A stretch of DNA of 64,000 nucleotides, taken from the NCBI GenBank assembly GCA_902782125.1, contig CACZMA010000004.1, positions 124,001-188,000 on the forward strand, read 5' to 3'. Both the position numbers and the translations under genes were made by a program. Origin of the DNA: Oscillospiraceae bacterium (GTDB lineage: Bacteria > Bacillota > Clostridia > Saccharofermentanales > Saccharofermentanaceae). Positions 25,653 through 35,883 of the stretch are shown in pieces (within the stretch, counting starts at the first letter, position 1; every line of letters starts with the position of its first letter). Under the pieces are notes generated by a model that was given only the letters and a program-made list of their open reading frames with translations, did not search any database and had not been told where the DNA came from.

Positions 25653-27890
25653 ATGGAAAGAATTATCGAGATAAAACGCATATTGTCCCAAAGGCCGCTC
25701 ATGCTGCCTGCTATAATTGCGGTCATTACCTGTATCAGCAGCTATCTGACGGGCTCGGTGATCCCGTCAGTTGTCATAAGTCTGGTTCTGATCGTCGGCG
25801 GTACAGCATTTCTGAGGTCAGAACCGGCCCTGATAATTTGCATTGCCTTATCGGCAGTCACGATCGTATATATGGGATTTACCATCTCGACAAGGCTCAA
25901 TGCCCTTCCTGATAAGACAGGGAATGGGACATATCTGTGCAGGGTAGTTAAGGCAGAATACAGATCAGACGGTTCTGCTGAATACAGATGCCTTCTTGAA
26001 GGCGGCGCTTATGCCGTCATGTATTCGGAAGCAGGATTGGCAGGCGGCGATATGCTCAGGGTAGGAGGCAACCTCACGGAACCCGACAAACCCGGCAATC
26101 CCGGTGAGTTCGATTTTGCAGACCATCTGAGAAGACAGGGCATATGCTATGTCTTGTGGCCTGACAGCATCGAAGTCACAGCCAGGGGATCAGGTCCGGA
26201 TATCCTGACAGGAATTGTTTGGAATACGGTATATGCCCTGAGACAGCGTTTCCTCGATGAGTTCTCCCGGGGTGATGCAGATATCAGGGCACTGGCATCT
26301 GCTCTATTTACCGGAGATACGTCTTTACTCTCAGACGATTCTATAAGATGCTTTAGACTGACCAATTGTTCGCATCTTCTCGCCGTGTCGGGCACCCATT
26401 TTGCCGGATTCCTTCTCATCATTCCTCATGCACTAAAGGCGTTAAAGGTTAAGAAGAGGCTTGCAGCCGCAGCCTTTACGGCATGTGCTTTTGCCATCGG
26501 AATGTTTACGGGGTGGAGTGATTCCGTTACCAGGGCATTCGTAATGAGCGCCTGTTCTTTTGCTTCAAGGGACGGCCCTTCCGGAATGAGCCTTGCCGTG
26601 CTCATAATGCTTGTCGCAGACCCGTTTGCGGCCATGGGGACAGGATTTCAACTCAGCTTTGCTGCTGCCTGCGCGATACTGTTATATCTGTCTTCGGTGC
26701 AGGATAAGCTTGTTGGATTAGGCATGAGTGAGACATTTGCCGGCCTTATCGCACCAGCACTGACCGTTACCGCCGCCATGCTGCCGTTCTGTGCCGTTAC
26801 GGGCATCAGGCTTCATCCGTTCGTTCTTGCTGTTCAGATCGTCTGTTCCCTGATAGTACAGACGGCGTGCATGTTCCTCATACCCGGGTTCGCTCTGGGC
26901 ATCAATACGCCTGCGATATTCTGCCTGAGACTTCTTGAGAAGGTAACGGGGACGGGTGCTGCTGCCGTGACTTCAGCCGGCATAGGATCGGCTGAGCCCG
27001 GAGGACTGCTGACTGCCGTATGCGTACTTGTCCTGCTGCTCCTTCTGCCACATTGCTTTGCCAAGAGGCATCTTACTGGCCCCGTATGTCTTATCCTAGC
27101 CCTTTGCCTTGGTGTAAGGGTGGCAAGATTCATCTGCAGACCTGCGGCGCAGGTCGTTTTCGCTGATGTGGGGCAGGGGGACTGCTGCTTAATAATCACT
27201 GATGACAAGACCTGCCTGATAGATGCGGGCGTGTACGACGAAGGTGCGGGGACCGTCAGGGACATCCTTGATCACTACGGAATTGCCTCTGTCGATTATG
27301 CCTTCATGAGCCACTGGGACGCCGATCATGCCGGCGGGATCATAGCTTTGTATGGGCAGGGGCGCATTAAGACACTATATTCCGGATTCAACGGCAGAGA
27401 CGAGGATGTTGAAGCCCTTTTTGATGCGGTCGGATTCCCGGAAGAACTTGAAGATGGATTCCTTGACGGCTGCGTGGAGACTGTCGTTGCGGGCGATGAA
27501 TTCGAACTTGATACCGGTGTATTGCTGAAGATAATCGCTCCTGTCCGTGCCGAGGGAGGCGGCAACGTGGACAGTCTGGTCATGACGCTCGAGGCGGGCG
27601 GGGAGACTGTCCTGTTTACAGGGGACATCGGGATAGAGACGGAGGAACAACTCGTTCTGTCCGGCGTTCTTCCGGACTGCGACGTGCTCAAGGTAGCTCA
27701 TCACGGCTCGAAATACTCCACTTCGGATCTGTTCCTTGCCGAAGTATCACCTGAGATTGCCGTGATATCCGTAGGAAAGAATAACTTCTACGGGCATCCG
27801 ACGCCAGAATGCCTTGCCAGACTGACCTCTGCAGGCTGCAATGTCCTTAGGACGGACACAGAAGGGGCTGTAGTCATATCTCTTGGATAA
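25653..27890 (+). CDS. comEC: DNA internalization/competence protein ComEC/Rec2
   Basis: A 745-residue full-length ComEC that forms the membrane channel for single-stranded DNA during transformation. The N-terminal hydrophobic region is followed by an OB-like domain (~85-190). The central ComEC domain has several helices and the segment TNCSHLLAVSGTHFAGFL. The C-terminal metallo-beta-lactamase-like domain has VFADVGQGDCCLI, SHWDADHAGG, FTGDIG and KVAHHGSKYS. All expected domains and metal ligands are present, so the gene looks intact. No comEA or comFA is adjacent. The start is ATG 25653, with a second in-frame-free ATG just upstream. The GH25 gene begins 64 bases after its stop. Confidence 0.92.
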   Translation: MERIIEIKRILSQRPLMLPAIIAVITCISSYLTGSVIPSVVISLVLIVGGTAFLRSEPALIICIALSAVTIVYMGFTISTRLNALPDKTGNGTYLCRVVKAEYRSDGSAEYRCLLEGGAYAVMYSEAGLAGGDMLRVGGNLTEPDKPGNPGEFDFADHLRRQGICYVLWPDSIEVTARGSGPDILTGIVWNTVYALRQRFLDEFSRGDADIRALASALFTGDTSLLSDDSIRCFRLTNCSHLLAVSGTHFAGFLLIIPHALKALKVKKRLAAAAFTACAFAIGMFTGWSDSVTRAFVMSACSFASRDGPSGMSLAVLIMLVADPFAAMGTGFQLSFAAACAILLYLSSVQDKLVGLGMSETFAGLIAPALTVTAAMLPFCAVTGIRLHPFVLAVQIVCSLIVQTACMFLIPGFALGINTPAIFCLRLLEKVTGTGAAAVTSAGIGSAEPGGLLTAVCVLVLLLLLPHCFAKRHLTGPVCLILALCLGVRVARFICRPAAQVVFADVGQGDCCLIITDDKTCLIDAGVYDEGAGTVRDILDHYGIASVDYAFMSHWDADHAGGIIALYGQGRIKTLYSGFNGRDEDVEALFDAVGFPEELEDGFLDGCVETVVAGDEFELDTGVLLKIIAPVRAEGGGNVDSLVMTLEAGGETVLFTGDIGIETEEQLVLSGVLPDCDVLKVAHHGSKYSTSDLFLAEVSPEIAVISVGKNNFYGHPTPECLARLTSAGCNVLRTDTEGAVVISLG

Positions 27891-27954
27891 TTACCGCAAA
27901 TTCGCACCGCAAAGAAATACAACTTTGTTATACTATTCTGCGAGGAGGATCTGT

Positions 27955-29073
27955 ATGATCTCAAGAAAAAATACTGCCGTTGCCGCAGTTATGCTGTCAG
28001 CCGTTCTGACCGCTTCCTGCCTGGCAACACCTGACAATAAAGAAACTGAGGCCGAATCTTCCACGGAAGCCGCTTCTGAAGTTACAACTACACAGAGCGA
28101 GACATCCGACATCAACACTCCCCATGCACAGGTCATGACTTCAGAGACTGTCCCTGAAGAAGATACTACCGCACCCATGTGGCTCGAAGCTCCCGATTCT
28201 CTGAACATTGAAGCCGATTCTGAGTTTGTGGTCGGTGATTACCTGAGTTACATCGATGATCTGGACAGTACGGTCGACATGACGGTAGAGGGAGAAGTCG
28301 ATACGGCTGTAACCGGTACTTATCCGATAACCGTCACCCTTACAGATGATGCGGGCAATAAGACTACAAAAGATATTAATGTAACCGTATATGTACCTGT
28401 TGAACCGACGGGTGAGACTGAACCCGGGCCTGAACCGGAACCCGATTACTACGAATTCGACGAATTCATGGCTGATTACGCCGGAGAGGGCGCCATGTAC
28501 GGCATAGATATCTCCAAGTATCAGGGTGATGTTGATTTCGAGAAGGTGAAGGCTGCCGGATGCGACTTCGTCATCTTAAGGGCTATGGTCTACTATAAGG
28601 GCGAACTCATCATAGACGAGAAGTTCTCCCAGAACCTGGCAAATGCCAAGGCTGCAGGCCTTAAGGTCGGAGTATATATCTATACCTTTGCAAATACCGA
28701 AGAACTCGTCAGGGAACAGACTGATGCCCTGTGTGAGCTCCTGGACGGGGAACAGCTTGATTTCCCTGTCGTATTTGACTGGGAGAGGTTCTCCAACTTC
28801 CAGCAGTATAATCTCAGCATGGCTGACCTTAGACAGCTCTATCAGGTCTTCAAGGATGAATTGTCAAAGTACGGCTATGAAGGAATGCTCTATTCGAGCA
28901 AGTACTACCTCGAGGCTATCTGGAAGCCTGATGCCGGGGAGACTGTCTGGCTTGCACACTATACGGACCAGACATCTTACGAAGGCGAATATATTATGTG
29001 GCAGACCAGCAGCTATGGTACGATAGACGGTATAGACGGTCCGGTCGACATGGACCTTTATTACGGCGGTTAA
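27955..29073 (+). CDS. GH25 lysozyme-family lipoprotein
   Basis: A 372-residue secreted muramidase-like protein. The signal peptide ends in a lipobox-like LTASC, so it is probably anchored to the outer face of the membrane. A Ser/Thr/Glu-rich linker follows, then an immunoglobulin-like domain of the DUF5011 type (~75-155, ending DDAGNKTTKDINVTVYV). The GH25 domain begins GIDISKYQGDVDFEKVKAAG and contains FDWERF, the family's catalytic Asp/Glu region. It should cut the MurNAc-GlcNAc bond of peptidoglycan. The start is ATG 27955 behind GAGGAGG. An in-frame ATG at 27883 lies inside comEC without a ribosome site and is rejected. Confidence 0.88.
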   Translation: MISRKNTAVAAVMLSAVLTASCLATPDNKETEAESSTEAASEVTTTQSETSDINTPHAQVMTSETVPEEDTTAPMWLEAPDSLNIEADSEFVVGDYLSYIDDLDSTVDMTVEGEVDTAVTGTYPITVTLTDDAGNKTTKDINVTVYVPVEPTGETEPGPEPEPDYYEFDEFMADYAGEGAMYGIDISKYQGDVDFEKVKAAGCDFVILRAMVYYKGELIIDEKFSQNLANAKAAGLKVGVYIYTFANTEELVREQTDALCELLDGEQLDFPVVFDWERFSNFQQYNLSMADLRQLYQVFKDELSKYGYEGMLYSSKYYLEAIWKPDAGETVWLAHYTDQTSYEGEYIMWQTSSYGTIDGIDGPVDMDLYYGG

Positions 29074-29074
29074 G

Positions 29075-30109
29075 ATGGCAAAGCAAAAGGGTCCTCCAAA
29101 GGGAGTACTGACAAGTAAAGAATTCTTCGGCAAGCTCAAGTCTGATCCGGGCAGTATGCGTCTTGTTCTTTTATATGGAGAAGAGACGTATTTCTTTGAC
29201 AGTGCCGTCAATGTTCTCAAGAGAATGTTCATCGAGCCAGGGTCCGAACAGATGGATGTCTGCTGTCTCGACGGCAGGACCGGCACTAAGATAAGCATCG
29301 ACACGGTCGAGGAGATGCTTGCATCACCGCCGTGGCTGTCCCAAAAGAAACTTGTCATCGTCCGTAAGTCCGGCCTGTTCTCCGGCGATGCTTCCGATAA
29401 GTTCATCGATCTGATCAGCAATGTTCCGGATTCTGCGATACTTTTGTTCCTTGAAGAGGACATGGACTGCCGAAGAAAACCGTTCAAGGAGATCCTCGGC
29501 AAAGGAATTGTCTGCCAGTGCGCGCAGATGACCGAAGAACAGCTCGCAGACTGGATCGCCAAGCGTCTCGGCAAGGCAGGGATCGGCATTACGACCGAAG
29601 CGGCTGCTTCCATGGCGATCCGCGGCGGACTCTCGCTTAACACGCTGGCCAATGAGATCGAGAAGATGTCTCTTTACTGCAAGGGAGATGGTATCACTTC
29701 CGTTGATATGGACATCGTCGAGCGCTGCTGCCCGCCGGATCTGAGCGGCAAGGTGTTCAGTATAATGGACGCCTGCGGTACTGGAAGGGCAGAGGCGGCA
29801 CTTGATACGCTCAACACACTGATCGTTACCAGACAGCCGCTTATTGTGATCAGGGTAACGTTCATGAACCATCTCAAGAGGATGATCAGTGCCAAGGAGA
29901 TCACGGATAAGAGGGAACTGTCAGCAAGGCTCGGAGTTATGGATTTTGTAGCAGATAAGCTCATAAGACAGGCCAGGGGATTCACCATGGAAAGACTTCT
30001 CGGACTGTATCTTGATGCCGTTAAGGCTGACAGTGATGTCAAGCACGGCCTTATAGATGAACGCACTTCGCTCGAGATGCTGATCGTCAAAGCATCGGCA
30101 AAAGCCTGA
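29075..30109 (+). CDS. holA: DNA polymerase III subunit delta
   Basis: A 344-residue protein of the HolA/YqeN family, the clamp-loader subunit that opens the beta sliding clamp. Typical features are LVLLYGEETYFFDSAVN near the N-terminus, where the Walker region is degenerate as usual for delta, PPWLSQKKLVIVRKS, and the C-terminal segment QPLIVIRVTFMNHLKRM. It starts one base after the GH25 stop and probably shares its transcript. Gene order comEC ... holA is common in Bacillota, with the GH25 gene inserted here. Confidence 0.9.
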   Translation: MAKQKGPPKGVLTSKEFFGKLKSDPGSMRLVLLYGEETYFFDSAVNVLKRMFIEPGSEQMDVCCLDGRTGTKISIDTVEEMLASPPWLSQKKLVIVRKSGLFSGDASDKFIDLISNVPDSAILLFLEEDMDCRRKPFKEILGKGIVCQCAQMTEEQLADWIAKRLGKAGIGITTEAAASMAIRGGLSLNTLANEIEKMSLYCKGDGITSVDMDIVERCCPPDLSGKVFSIMDACGTGRAEAALDTLNTLIVTRQPLIVIRVTFMNHLKRMISAKEITDKRELSARLGVMDFVADKLIRQARGFTMERLLGLYLDAVKADSDVKHGLIDERTSLEMLIVKASAKA

Positions 30110-30115
30110 AGCGAT

Positions 30116-30144
30116 TTGACGATATCGAGCCGATGACTTAAAAT
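30116..30144 (+). promoter_or_regulatory. Promoter of icd
   Basis: TTGACG (30116-30121) and TAAAAT (30139-30144) are exactly 17 bases apart, between the holA stop and icd. The icd start is 34 bases past the -10 box, with a GGAG site on the way. Confidence 0.65.
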
Positions 30145-30178
30145 TGTTTGGTTATTCTAATAATGGAGAAAATAAAGC

Positions 30179-31375
30179 ATGGCTAAGATTGCAATGAAGA
30201 CACCGCTCGTCGAGATGGACGGCGATGAGATGACCAGGATAATCTGGAAGCAGATCAAGGATATCGTTATCGATCCCTATGTTGATCTTAAGACGGAGTA
30301 TTTTGATCTCGGACTCGAGAACCGTGAAGCCACCAAGGATCAGGTTACTGTCGATGCTGCTGAGAAGACCAAGGAACTCGGTGTTGCCGTTAAGTGCGCC
30401 ACCATTACTCCCAACGCTCAGAGAATGACGGAGTATAACCTGACACAGATGTGGAAGAGCCCTAACGGAACCATCAGGGCAATGCTCGACGGTACCGTAT
30501 TCAGAGCTCCGATCCTCATTGACGGCATCAAGCCGTTCGTTTCCTGCTGGAAGAAGCCTATTACCATCGCTCGTCACGCATACGGCGATGTTTATAAGAA
30601 CACTGAGATAAGAGTGGAAGGCGCGGCAAGGGCCGAGCTTGTGGTTACTTATCCCGACGGAAGGAAGGAGAGCAGGACTGTTTTCGAATACACGGATCCG
30701 GGCGTTCTCCAGGGTATGTACAACACAGACAAGTCCATTGGTGCTTTTGCAAGAGCATGCTTCAATTATGCGCTCAGCATCAAGCAGGATCTGTGGTTTG
30801 CTACAAAGGACACCATCTCCAAGACATACGATCACCGTTTCAAGGATGTATTTGCGGAGATCTACGAGAATGAGTACAAGGCAAAGTTCGAAGAGGCAGG
30901 CATCACATATTTCTATACCCTTATCGATGACGCAGTAGCAAGAGTAATGCGTTCCGAGGGCGGATTTGTCTGGGCGTGCAAGAACTACGACGGCGATGTA
31001 ATGAGCGACATGCTCGCTTCCGCATCCGGTTCCCTTGCCATGATGACATCCGTACTCGTGTCACCCGACGGTATTTATGAGTATGAGGCTGCACACGGTA
31101 CCGTTACAAGACACTATTACAGATACCTCAAGGGCGAGAAAACATCCACCAACCCGATGGCAACGCTCTTCGCATGGAGCGGTGCGCTCCGCAAGAGGGG
31201 CGAACTCGACGGACTCGACGATCTTGTTGATTTTGCTGACCGTCTCGAGAATGCCGCAATTGCAACGATCGAATCAGGTATAATTACAGGTGATCTTGCA
31301 TCGCTTCTTGATAATCCCGATAAGAAGATCGTAAACACTGAAGAATTCTTAACAGCCATAAGTGACAGGCTTTGA
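30179..31375 (+). CDS. icd: NADP-dependent isocitrate dehydrogenase (subfamily II)
   Basis: A 398-residue enzyme converting isocitrate to 2-oxoglutarate and CO2 with reduction of NADP+. The sequence is of the eukaryote-like dimeric type (as in Thermotoga and human IDH1) and not the E. coli type: it begins [17 protein letters not shown] and contains [25 protein letters not shown] and [12 protein letters not shown]. The metal-binding aspartates lie in [28 protein letters not shown], quoted here only by its ends, and [12 protein letters not shown] supports NADP use. It is followed by a SEC-C protein gene 19 bases downstream. Confidence 0.93.
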   Translation: MAKIAMKTPLVEMDGDEMTRIIWKQIKDIVIDPYVDLKTEYFDLGLENREATKDQVTVDAAEKTKELGVAVKCATITPNAQRMTEYNLTQMWKSPNGTIRAMLDGTVFRAPILIDGIKPFVSCWKKPITIARHAYGDVYKNTEIRVEGAARAELVVTYPDGRKESRTVFEYTDPGVLQGMYNTDKSIGAFARACFNYALSIKQDLWFATKDTISKTYDHRFKDVFAEIYENEYKAKFEEAGITYFYTLIDDAVARVMRSEGGFVWACKNYDGDVMSDMLASASGSLAMMTSVLVSPDGIYEYEAAHGTVTRHYYRYLKGEKTSTNPMATLFAWSGALRKRGELDGLDDLVDFADRLENAAIATIESGIITGDLASLLDNPDKKIVNTEEFLTAISDRL

Positions 31376-31394
31376 TATAACGGAGGAGATTACT

Positions 31395-31919
31395 ATGAGT
31401 TATTACAAGACATGGATGGAGTTATCCGAAGACAATTCCAATCAGCAGGCATATATTGAGTATGTTAAGCGTTATTACGCAATGGAGAAGAATGCTTACG
31501 AGATCATTCTCTCTGCTTATCCCGATAACCAGAGCTTCCTTGAGGGCAAGGCTAAGGACATGGCTCTCAAGCTCGGCTTTACAGATGATACGATGGATAT
31601 CTTCGTCGGTTTCCTCGACGGCATCAAGTCCAGCCTTACAAATGCCGACGATCTCGATCTTGAGGCCGTTGTTGATGATACGGACATCAAGCTCGTTATC
31701 GATTACGAGAAGCTCTATTACAACATGAGAGACGCAAAGGCTGACTGGCTCTACAAGATACCTTTCTGGAAGACCATCCTTACTGATGAGAAGATGGCTG
31801 AGATCACCAGAGAGTATCGTGATGCCAACATCGCTCATTCCGATAAGATCGGCAGAAACGATCCCTGCCCTTGCGGTTCAGGAAAGAAGTATAAGAATTG
31901 CTGCGGTAAAAGAGGCTGA
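31395..31919 (+). CDS. SEC-C motif protein of unknown function
   Basis: A 174-residue soluble protein. Residues ~1-150 are helical and acidic ([36 protein letters not shown]) and match no family I can name. The last 22 residues are a SEC-C zinc-binding motif ([17 protein letters not shown]), almost the same as the tail of SecA encoded at 44065-46839. SEC-C motifs bind zinc and, in SecA, contact SecB, lipid or the ribosome. The start is ATG 31395 with GGAGGAG before it. An in-frame ATG at 31362 lies inside icd and is rejected. Confidence 0.8.
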   Translation: MSYYKTWMELSEDNSNQQAYIEYVKRYYAMEKNAYEIILSAYPDNQSFLEGKAKDMALKLGFTDDTMDIFVGFLDGIKSSLTNADDLDLEAVVDDTDIKLVIDYEKLYYNMRDAKADWLYKIPFWKTILTDEKMAEITREYRDANIAHSDKIGRNDPCPCGSGKKYKNCCGKRG

Positions 31920-31942
31920 TAAGTTAGGCGGTGTGAGCTGTT

Positions 31943-32836
31943 TTGAAGAAGATCTTAACGGCAAAATGGTTCATAGTTGCTGCGACATCACTCCTGTTGA
32001 TCGCAGGAGTAGTACTAAGCCTTATTCCAGGCAGTCCTCTCGGGTTCCTTAAAGTACCGTTTGCTGCCATTGCCACTCCGGTACAGGCATTTGTCAAATC
32101 GGCAGGAGATACCCTGTCGGACTTTTGGGCTGCTCTTACGGACGGTATGGCTATAAGGCAGGAGAATGAGGACCTCAAGGACCAGATCGCAGATCTTCAG
32201 TATCAGCTTACCCAGAATGAGGAAGCAGCCATTAGATATGAAGAGCTCAAGGAAGCCTTCCATATCCGAGATACCTTCAGCAATTACGATATCTACGGTG
32301 CATCCATCATCTCCAGAGAAGCAGATGAATGGTTTTCTGTTATTACGATAGCCGCAGGTAAGACCGACGGTATCTCTGTCGAAGACGGCGAATCTTACCC
32401 GGTCGTTGATGTCAACATGAACCTTGTCGGCCGCGTTATCGAGATCTCTGATTCCAATTCCAAGATCCTGCCGCTCGTTCATGAAGGCTTCTCGGTAGCC
32501 TGCAAGGTCAACGAGGTCAACGGTGCATCCATGCTCGTTAGCGGAGACGCATCACTTAAGAATTCCGGCCTTTGCATAGTGACCAACATCGCCGACAAGG
32601 CTGTTCTTGAACCCGGTACCGAGATAGTTACATCCGGCGACGGCGGTCTTTTCCCAGAAGGTATCCCCGTAGGAACCATTGTTGAAGTAGACAGCTCTAA
32701 CCCGTTGCAGGTAACTGCCACGCTGCAGCCTTATACGGATATCAAGGATCTCGAGGATGTTTTCGTGATGATCCCTTATGTAGAGGAAGTTGCTGAGACT
32801 GACAGCACCGCAGGCGTTACGGAAGAAGGCAGCTGA
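31943..32836 (+). CDS. mreC: Rod shape-determining protein MreC
   Basis: A 297-residue bitopic membrane protein of the elongasome. A short cytoplasmic N-terminus and one membrane helix (~8-28) precede a coiled coil (~65-105, ENEDLKDQIADLQYQL), then the beta-rich periplasm-side domain (DGESYPVVDVNMNLVGRV, TSGDGGLFPEGIPVGTI). MreC links MreB filaments to the PBP2/RodA synthase. The start is TTG 31943. It is followed directly by mreD (TGATG overlap) and a PBP2 gene. No mreB is in the window, so it must lie elsewhere. Confidence 0.93.
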   Translation: MKKILTAKWFIVAATSLLLIAGVVLSLIPGSPLGFLKVPFAAIATPVQAFVKSAGDTLSDFWAALTDGMAIRQENEDLKDQIADLQYQLTQNEEAAIRYEELKEAFHIRDTFSNYDIYGASIISREADEWFSVITIAAGKTDGISVEDGESYPVVDVNMNLVGRVIEISDSNSKILPLVHEGFSVACKVNEVNGASMLVSGDASLKNSGLCIVTNIADKAVLEPGTEIVTSGDGGLFPEGIPVGTIVEVDSSNPLQVTATLQPYTDIKDLEDVFVMIPYVEEVAETDSTAGVTEEGS

Positions 32837-33459
32837 TGTCTATGAGCATTACCATCAGGAAGGTCATCCTCTATACGGTATATATCCTTTTGTTTGCAAG
32901 CCTTCAGGTATCTTTCCCGGATGCAATCAGCTTCAGGGGACAGATAGCAGACCTGATGTTCGTGTTCGTCGTGCTTACCGGTTATTTCTTCGGATTTGCT
33001 GACGGTGCGATAATCGGTCTTCTCACAGGTGTTGTAAGAGATTGTTTCTCTTCGCCTGCCGTCGTAGGCCTTGACGGCAAAGTTCAGGTTACGGTCGGAA
33101 TAGGCGCGCTCGTACTTTTTCTGGCGGGAGCATTCGGTTCTGCTTTCTTTACAAAGAAACTCCACAGGAGCATACCTTTTGCATTCCTTGCTGTTGCTGC
33201 TGCGACTCTGATCTACAAAGTGATAGGGCATGCCGTATCGTTTTTCTGGATCAAGGTTCTCGGCAACGGTTTTTACAGCATCGGTATAGGTGAGATGATC
33301 CTTGATTCGATCCTTCCCCAGCTGATGCTCAATATCATTGCGACACTGCCTTTGTTGTTGCTGCTCAGATTCCTCGGGCCTTACAAGCTCGGTTCCGTCA
33401 CGGATAAGAAGGATGATGTCATAGAAGCATATGGAGAGAACTCATGGTTTCGGATCTGA
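32836..33459 (+). CDS. mreD: Rod shape-determining protein MreD
   Basis: A 207-residue membrane protein with about five or six hydrophobic helices. MreD sequences are poorly conserved. The assignment rests on length, topology, the segment DLMFVFVVLTGYFFGFADGAIIGLLTG (ends quoted: DLMFVFVVL and GAIIGLLTG) and its place between mreC and a class B PBP. Its first base is the last base of the mreC stop, and its end overlaps the PBP2 start by 16 bases, so the three are made together. Confidence 0.85.
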   Translation: MSMSITIRKVILYTVYILLFASLQVSFPDAISFRGQIADLMFVFVVLTGYFFGFADGAIIGLLTGVVRDCFSSPAVVGLDGKVQVTVGIGALVLFLAGAFGSAFFTKKLHRSIPFAFLAVAAATLIYKVIGHAVSFFWIKVLGNGFYSIGIGEMILDSILPQLMLNIIATLPLLLLLRFLGPYKLGSVTDKKDDVIEAYGENSWFRI

Positions 33460-35771
33460 AAAACGGTGATTACGGTGCTTTTGACCGGAATCCTGTTTCC
33501 GGTGACGATAAGAAGGAAGGTTTCTTTCCTTTCCTTAAGAGCATAGTTACAAACAGATATCTCGTCCTTGCTTCGCTGTTCAGCGTGTTCGGCGTGGTAA
33601 TACTCGTCATGACCGTCAGGCTGCAGTTCTCCAACTATCAGAACACTATCTCCGAGAGTTCTTCGGGTATAGCAAGGGAATATGTCAGCCAGGCACCGCG
33701 AGGCGACATAGTCGACTGTAACGGCGTAGTGCTGGCATCTACCGTCAAATACAACACGGTCATGCTGGCCAATGCTTATCTTGAGGACGACGAGCTCAAT
33801 GAGCTTTGTCTCGAACTCAGCTATCTGTTTGATGAATACTACTGCATAAGCGTAAGCGGCCTTGACCAATATTTTGTAATGGATCCGGAACCGAGATTCC
33901 TTCAGGAAGAAGAGAAGATAAGGCTCTGGCAGAGTGATACTAACCTGTTCGCGCTTGAAGATTATTCGCAGGGCGTCATAGTCACTTTTACGGATAATTA
34001 CGTTAAGACCGACCCGGAAGTCTTCTTCCTCTATCTCAGGCAGAAGTTCGGGCTTGATACGAGCTATACTGATGATGAGGCATACAGGATCATAAGGATC
34101 AGATACCAGATATTCCAGGATAACTGGTCATTCCTCAAGGGTACTCCGGTCACGATTGCTACTGACGTGCCCGATGAGCTCATTACCATCCTCAACGAAC
34201 AGAATTACCACTTTATGGGCATCGTTACCGGGTGCGAATATGCAAGGACATATTCACCTGAAGCTCTCTATTGCTGCCATGTCCTGGGATACGTCGGTAA
34301 GATCTCACAGGAATCCTATACGACGCTGGCGCAGTTCGGCTATACGAGTAACGATATGGTCGGCAAATCAGGTGTTGAATCCCAGATGGAGAGGTATCTG
34401 CACGGTTCGAGCGGGATCTCTCCATATAATGTCTGGACAGCAAACGGGGAAGAGGGCTTCTTTGTCTCTGCCGACTACGGTGTGGCACCGGAAGCCGGCG
34501 CTACGGTCAATCTGACGATCGACTCCAAGCTTCAGGAAGTAGGCACGGAGGCACTGAAGGACTATATCAATGAGGCTCAGGCCGCTGAAGCCCTGGAACA
34601 GAAGGGTTATGCAACTGCGAGTGCGGGTGCGTTCGTCATGATGGACGTGAATACCGGCGCCATCCTTGCCATGGGCTCATATCCCAACTATGACCCGAAC
34701 GACTTCATTCTTGCCAATTACGGCGACGAACAGGCTGCCGAACAGGTGAAATACTACCTCGGTATCGATGAATATGAGGATATCACGGCTGCCGACCTGC
34801 CACTGTGGAACAGAGCGATAATGTCAATGTATGCTCCCGGTTCGACATTCAAGCCGATTACGGCCCTGGCGGCGCTTGAGAACGGAATCATCACACCGAA
34901 TTACAATACGTATGTATGCACGAGCCCTATCGATATCGGCGGATGGATCTTCAAATGCCTCGAGTTCAAGGAGGGAGGCCACGGCCCGCTCGATCTCAAC
35001 AGCGCCATGGCTACATCGTGTAATATCTACTTCATGCTCCTGGGCGTAGACACGGGTATCGATGACATTGCTGAGATGGCTTATAAATTCGGTCTCGGAG
35101 TTAAGTCGGGCATCGACCTTCCCGGTGAGATATCGGGCGTTATGTCCAGCCGCGAGACGAAGCGACTCCTGCACGAGTCAGAATACGATAAGATCTGGTT
35201 CCCTTCAAATACTGCTCAGGCTGCCATCGGACAGTTCGATGACTGTTTTACCATCATGCAGTTGTGCAGATACACTGCAGCCATAGCCACAAACAAGCTC
35301 GTAACGCCTTATGTCATCGACAGCGTTGTTGCTTCTGACGGTTCTATCCTGTATCAGGGTCAGACTGAGGCTGTCGATCTCGGTATCGATGAGGCCAATA
35401 TCGAAGCGGTAAGAAATGCCATGAGATGCGTTGTTACCGGTACATACAAGTGGAGCAGTACCGCGCAGACGCAGTTCGAGAACTTCCCGATCGAGATCGT
35501 CTGCAAGACCGGTACGGCCGAGACCGGATACGAGGAGCTCCGTAAAGAGTACTCCAACGGTCTTTTCATCTGCTATGCGCCCAAGGATGATCCGCAGGTG
35601 GCGATCGCTCTCGTTGTAGAGAAAGGTGAGTGGGGTTCTTCTACGACGGTCATAGCCAAGAAGCTCCTGGCGGCCTATTTTGGCGCTCAGTACGATAATT
35701 CCGTCGATGTATTCAATGTCAATCCTATTATCGGAGACTATATACCGAGCGTTAACCCCGAAGCAGACTGA
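33444..35771 (+). CDS. mrdA: Penicillin-binding protein 2-type peptidoglycan transpeptidase
   Basis: A 775-residue class B PBP that cross-links peptidoglycan during cell elongation. One N-terminal membrane helix (~38-58) precedes the PBP dimerisation domain and the transpeptidase. The three catalytic motifs are S467-T-F-K (in PGSTFKPI), S-C-N (in ATSCNIYF) and K-T-G (in CKTGTAETG). The early PRGDIVDCNG box is also present. It is longer than the ~630-residue E. coli enzyme, through insertions in the N-terminal half and near the transpeptidase start. Its place after mreC-mreD supports the elongasome role. A weak hairpin terminator follows. Confidence 0.93.
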   Translation: MVSDLKNGDYGAFDRNPVSGDDKKEGFFPFLKSIVTNRYLVLASLFSVFGVVILVMTVRLQFSNYQNTISESSSGIAREYVSQAPRGDIVDCNGVVLASTVKYNTVMLANAYLEDDELNELCLELSYLFDEYYCISVSGLDQYFVMDPEPRFLQEEEKIRLWQSDTNLFALEDYSQGVIVTFTDNYVKTDPEVFFLYLRQKFGLDTSYTDDEAYRIIRIRYQIFQDNWSFLKGTPVTIATDVPDELITILNEQNYHFMGIVTGCEYARTYSPEALYCCHVLGYVGKISQESYTTLAQFGYTSNDMVGKSGVESQMERYLHGSSGISPYNVWTANGEEGFFVSADYGVAPEAGATVNLTIDSKLQEVGTEALKDYINEAQAAEALEQKGYATASAGAFVMMDVNTGAILAMGSYPNYDPNDFILANYGDEQAAEQVKYYLGIDEYEDITAADLPLWNRAIMSMYAPGSTFKPITALAALENGIITPNYNTYVCTSPIDIGGWIFKCLEFKEGGHGPLDLNSAMATSCNIYFMLLGVDTGIDDIAEMAYKFGLGVKSGIDLPGEISGVMSSRETKRLLHESEYDKIWFPSNTAQAAIGQFDDCFTIMQLCRYTAAIATNKLVTPYVIDSVVASDGSILYQGQTEAVDLGIDEANIEAVRNAMRCVVTGTYKWSSTAQTQFENFPIEIVCKTGTAETGYEELRKEYSNGLFICYAPKDDPQVAIALVVEKGEWGSSTTVIAKKLLAAYFGAQYDNSVDVFNVNPIIGDYIPSVNPEAD

Positions 35772-35772
35772 C

Positions 35773-35795
35773 AACTTGTCAAAAAGACAGTTTTT
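35773..35795 (+). terminator. Probable terminator of the mreCD-PBP2 operon
   Basis: AACTTGTC (35773-35780) can pair with GACAGTT across a 5-base A loop, with one bulged T, followed by a run of T to 35795. The stem is short, so efficiency is uncertain. Confidence 0.5.
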
Positions 35796-35883
35796 GAATA
35801 CTACTTTTGTATCAATGATAAATTGTAGACATTTCCGAATTGCTGTAAGATTTTTACATGATTATTAGGTTGGGGTATCTTGG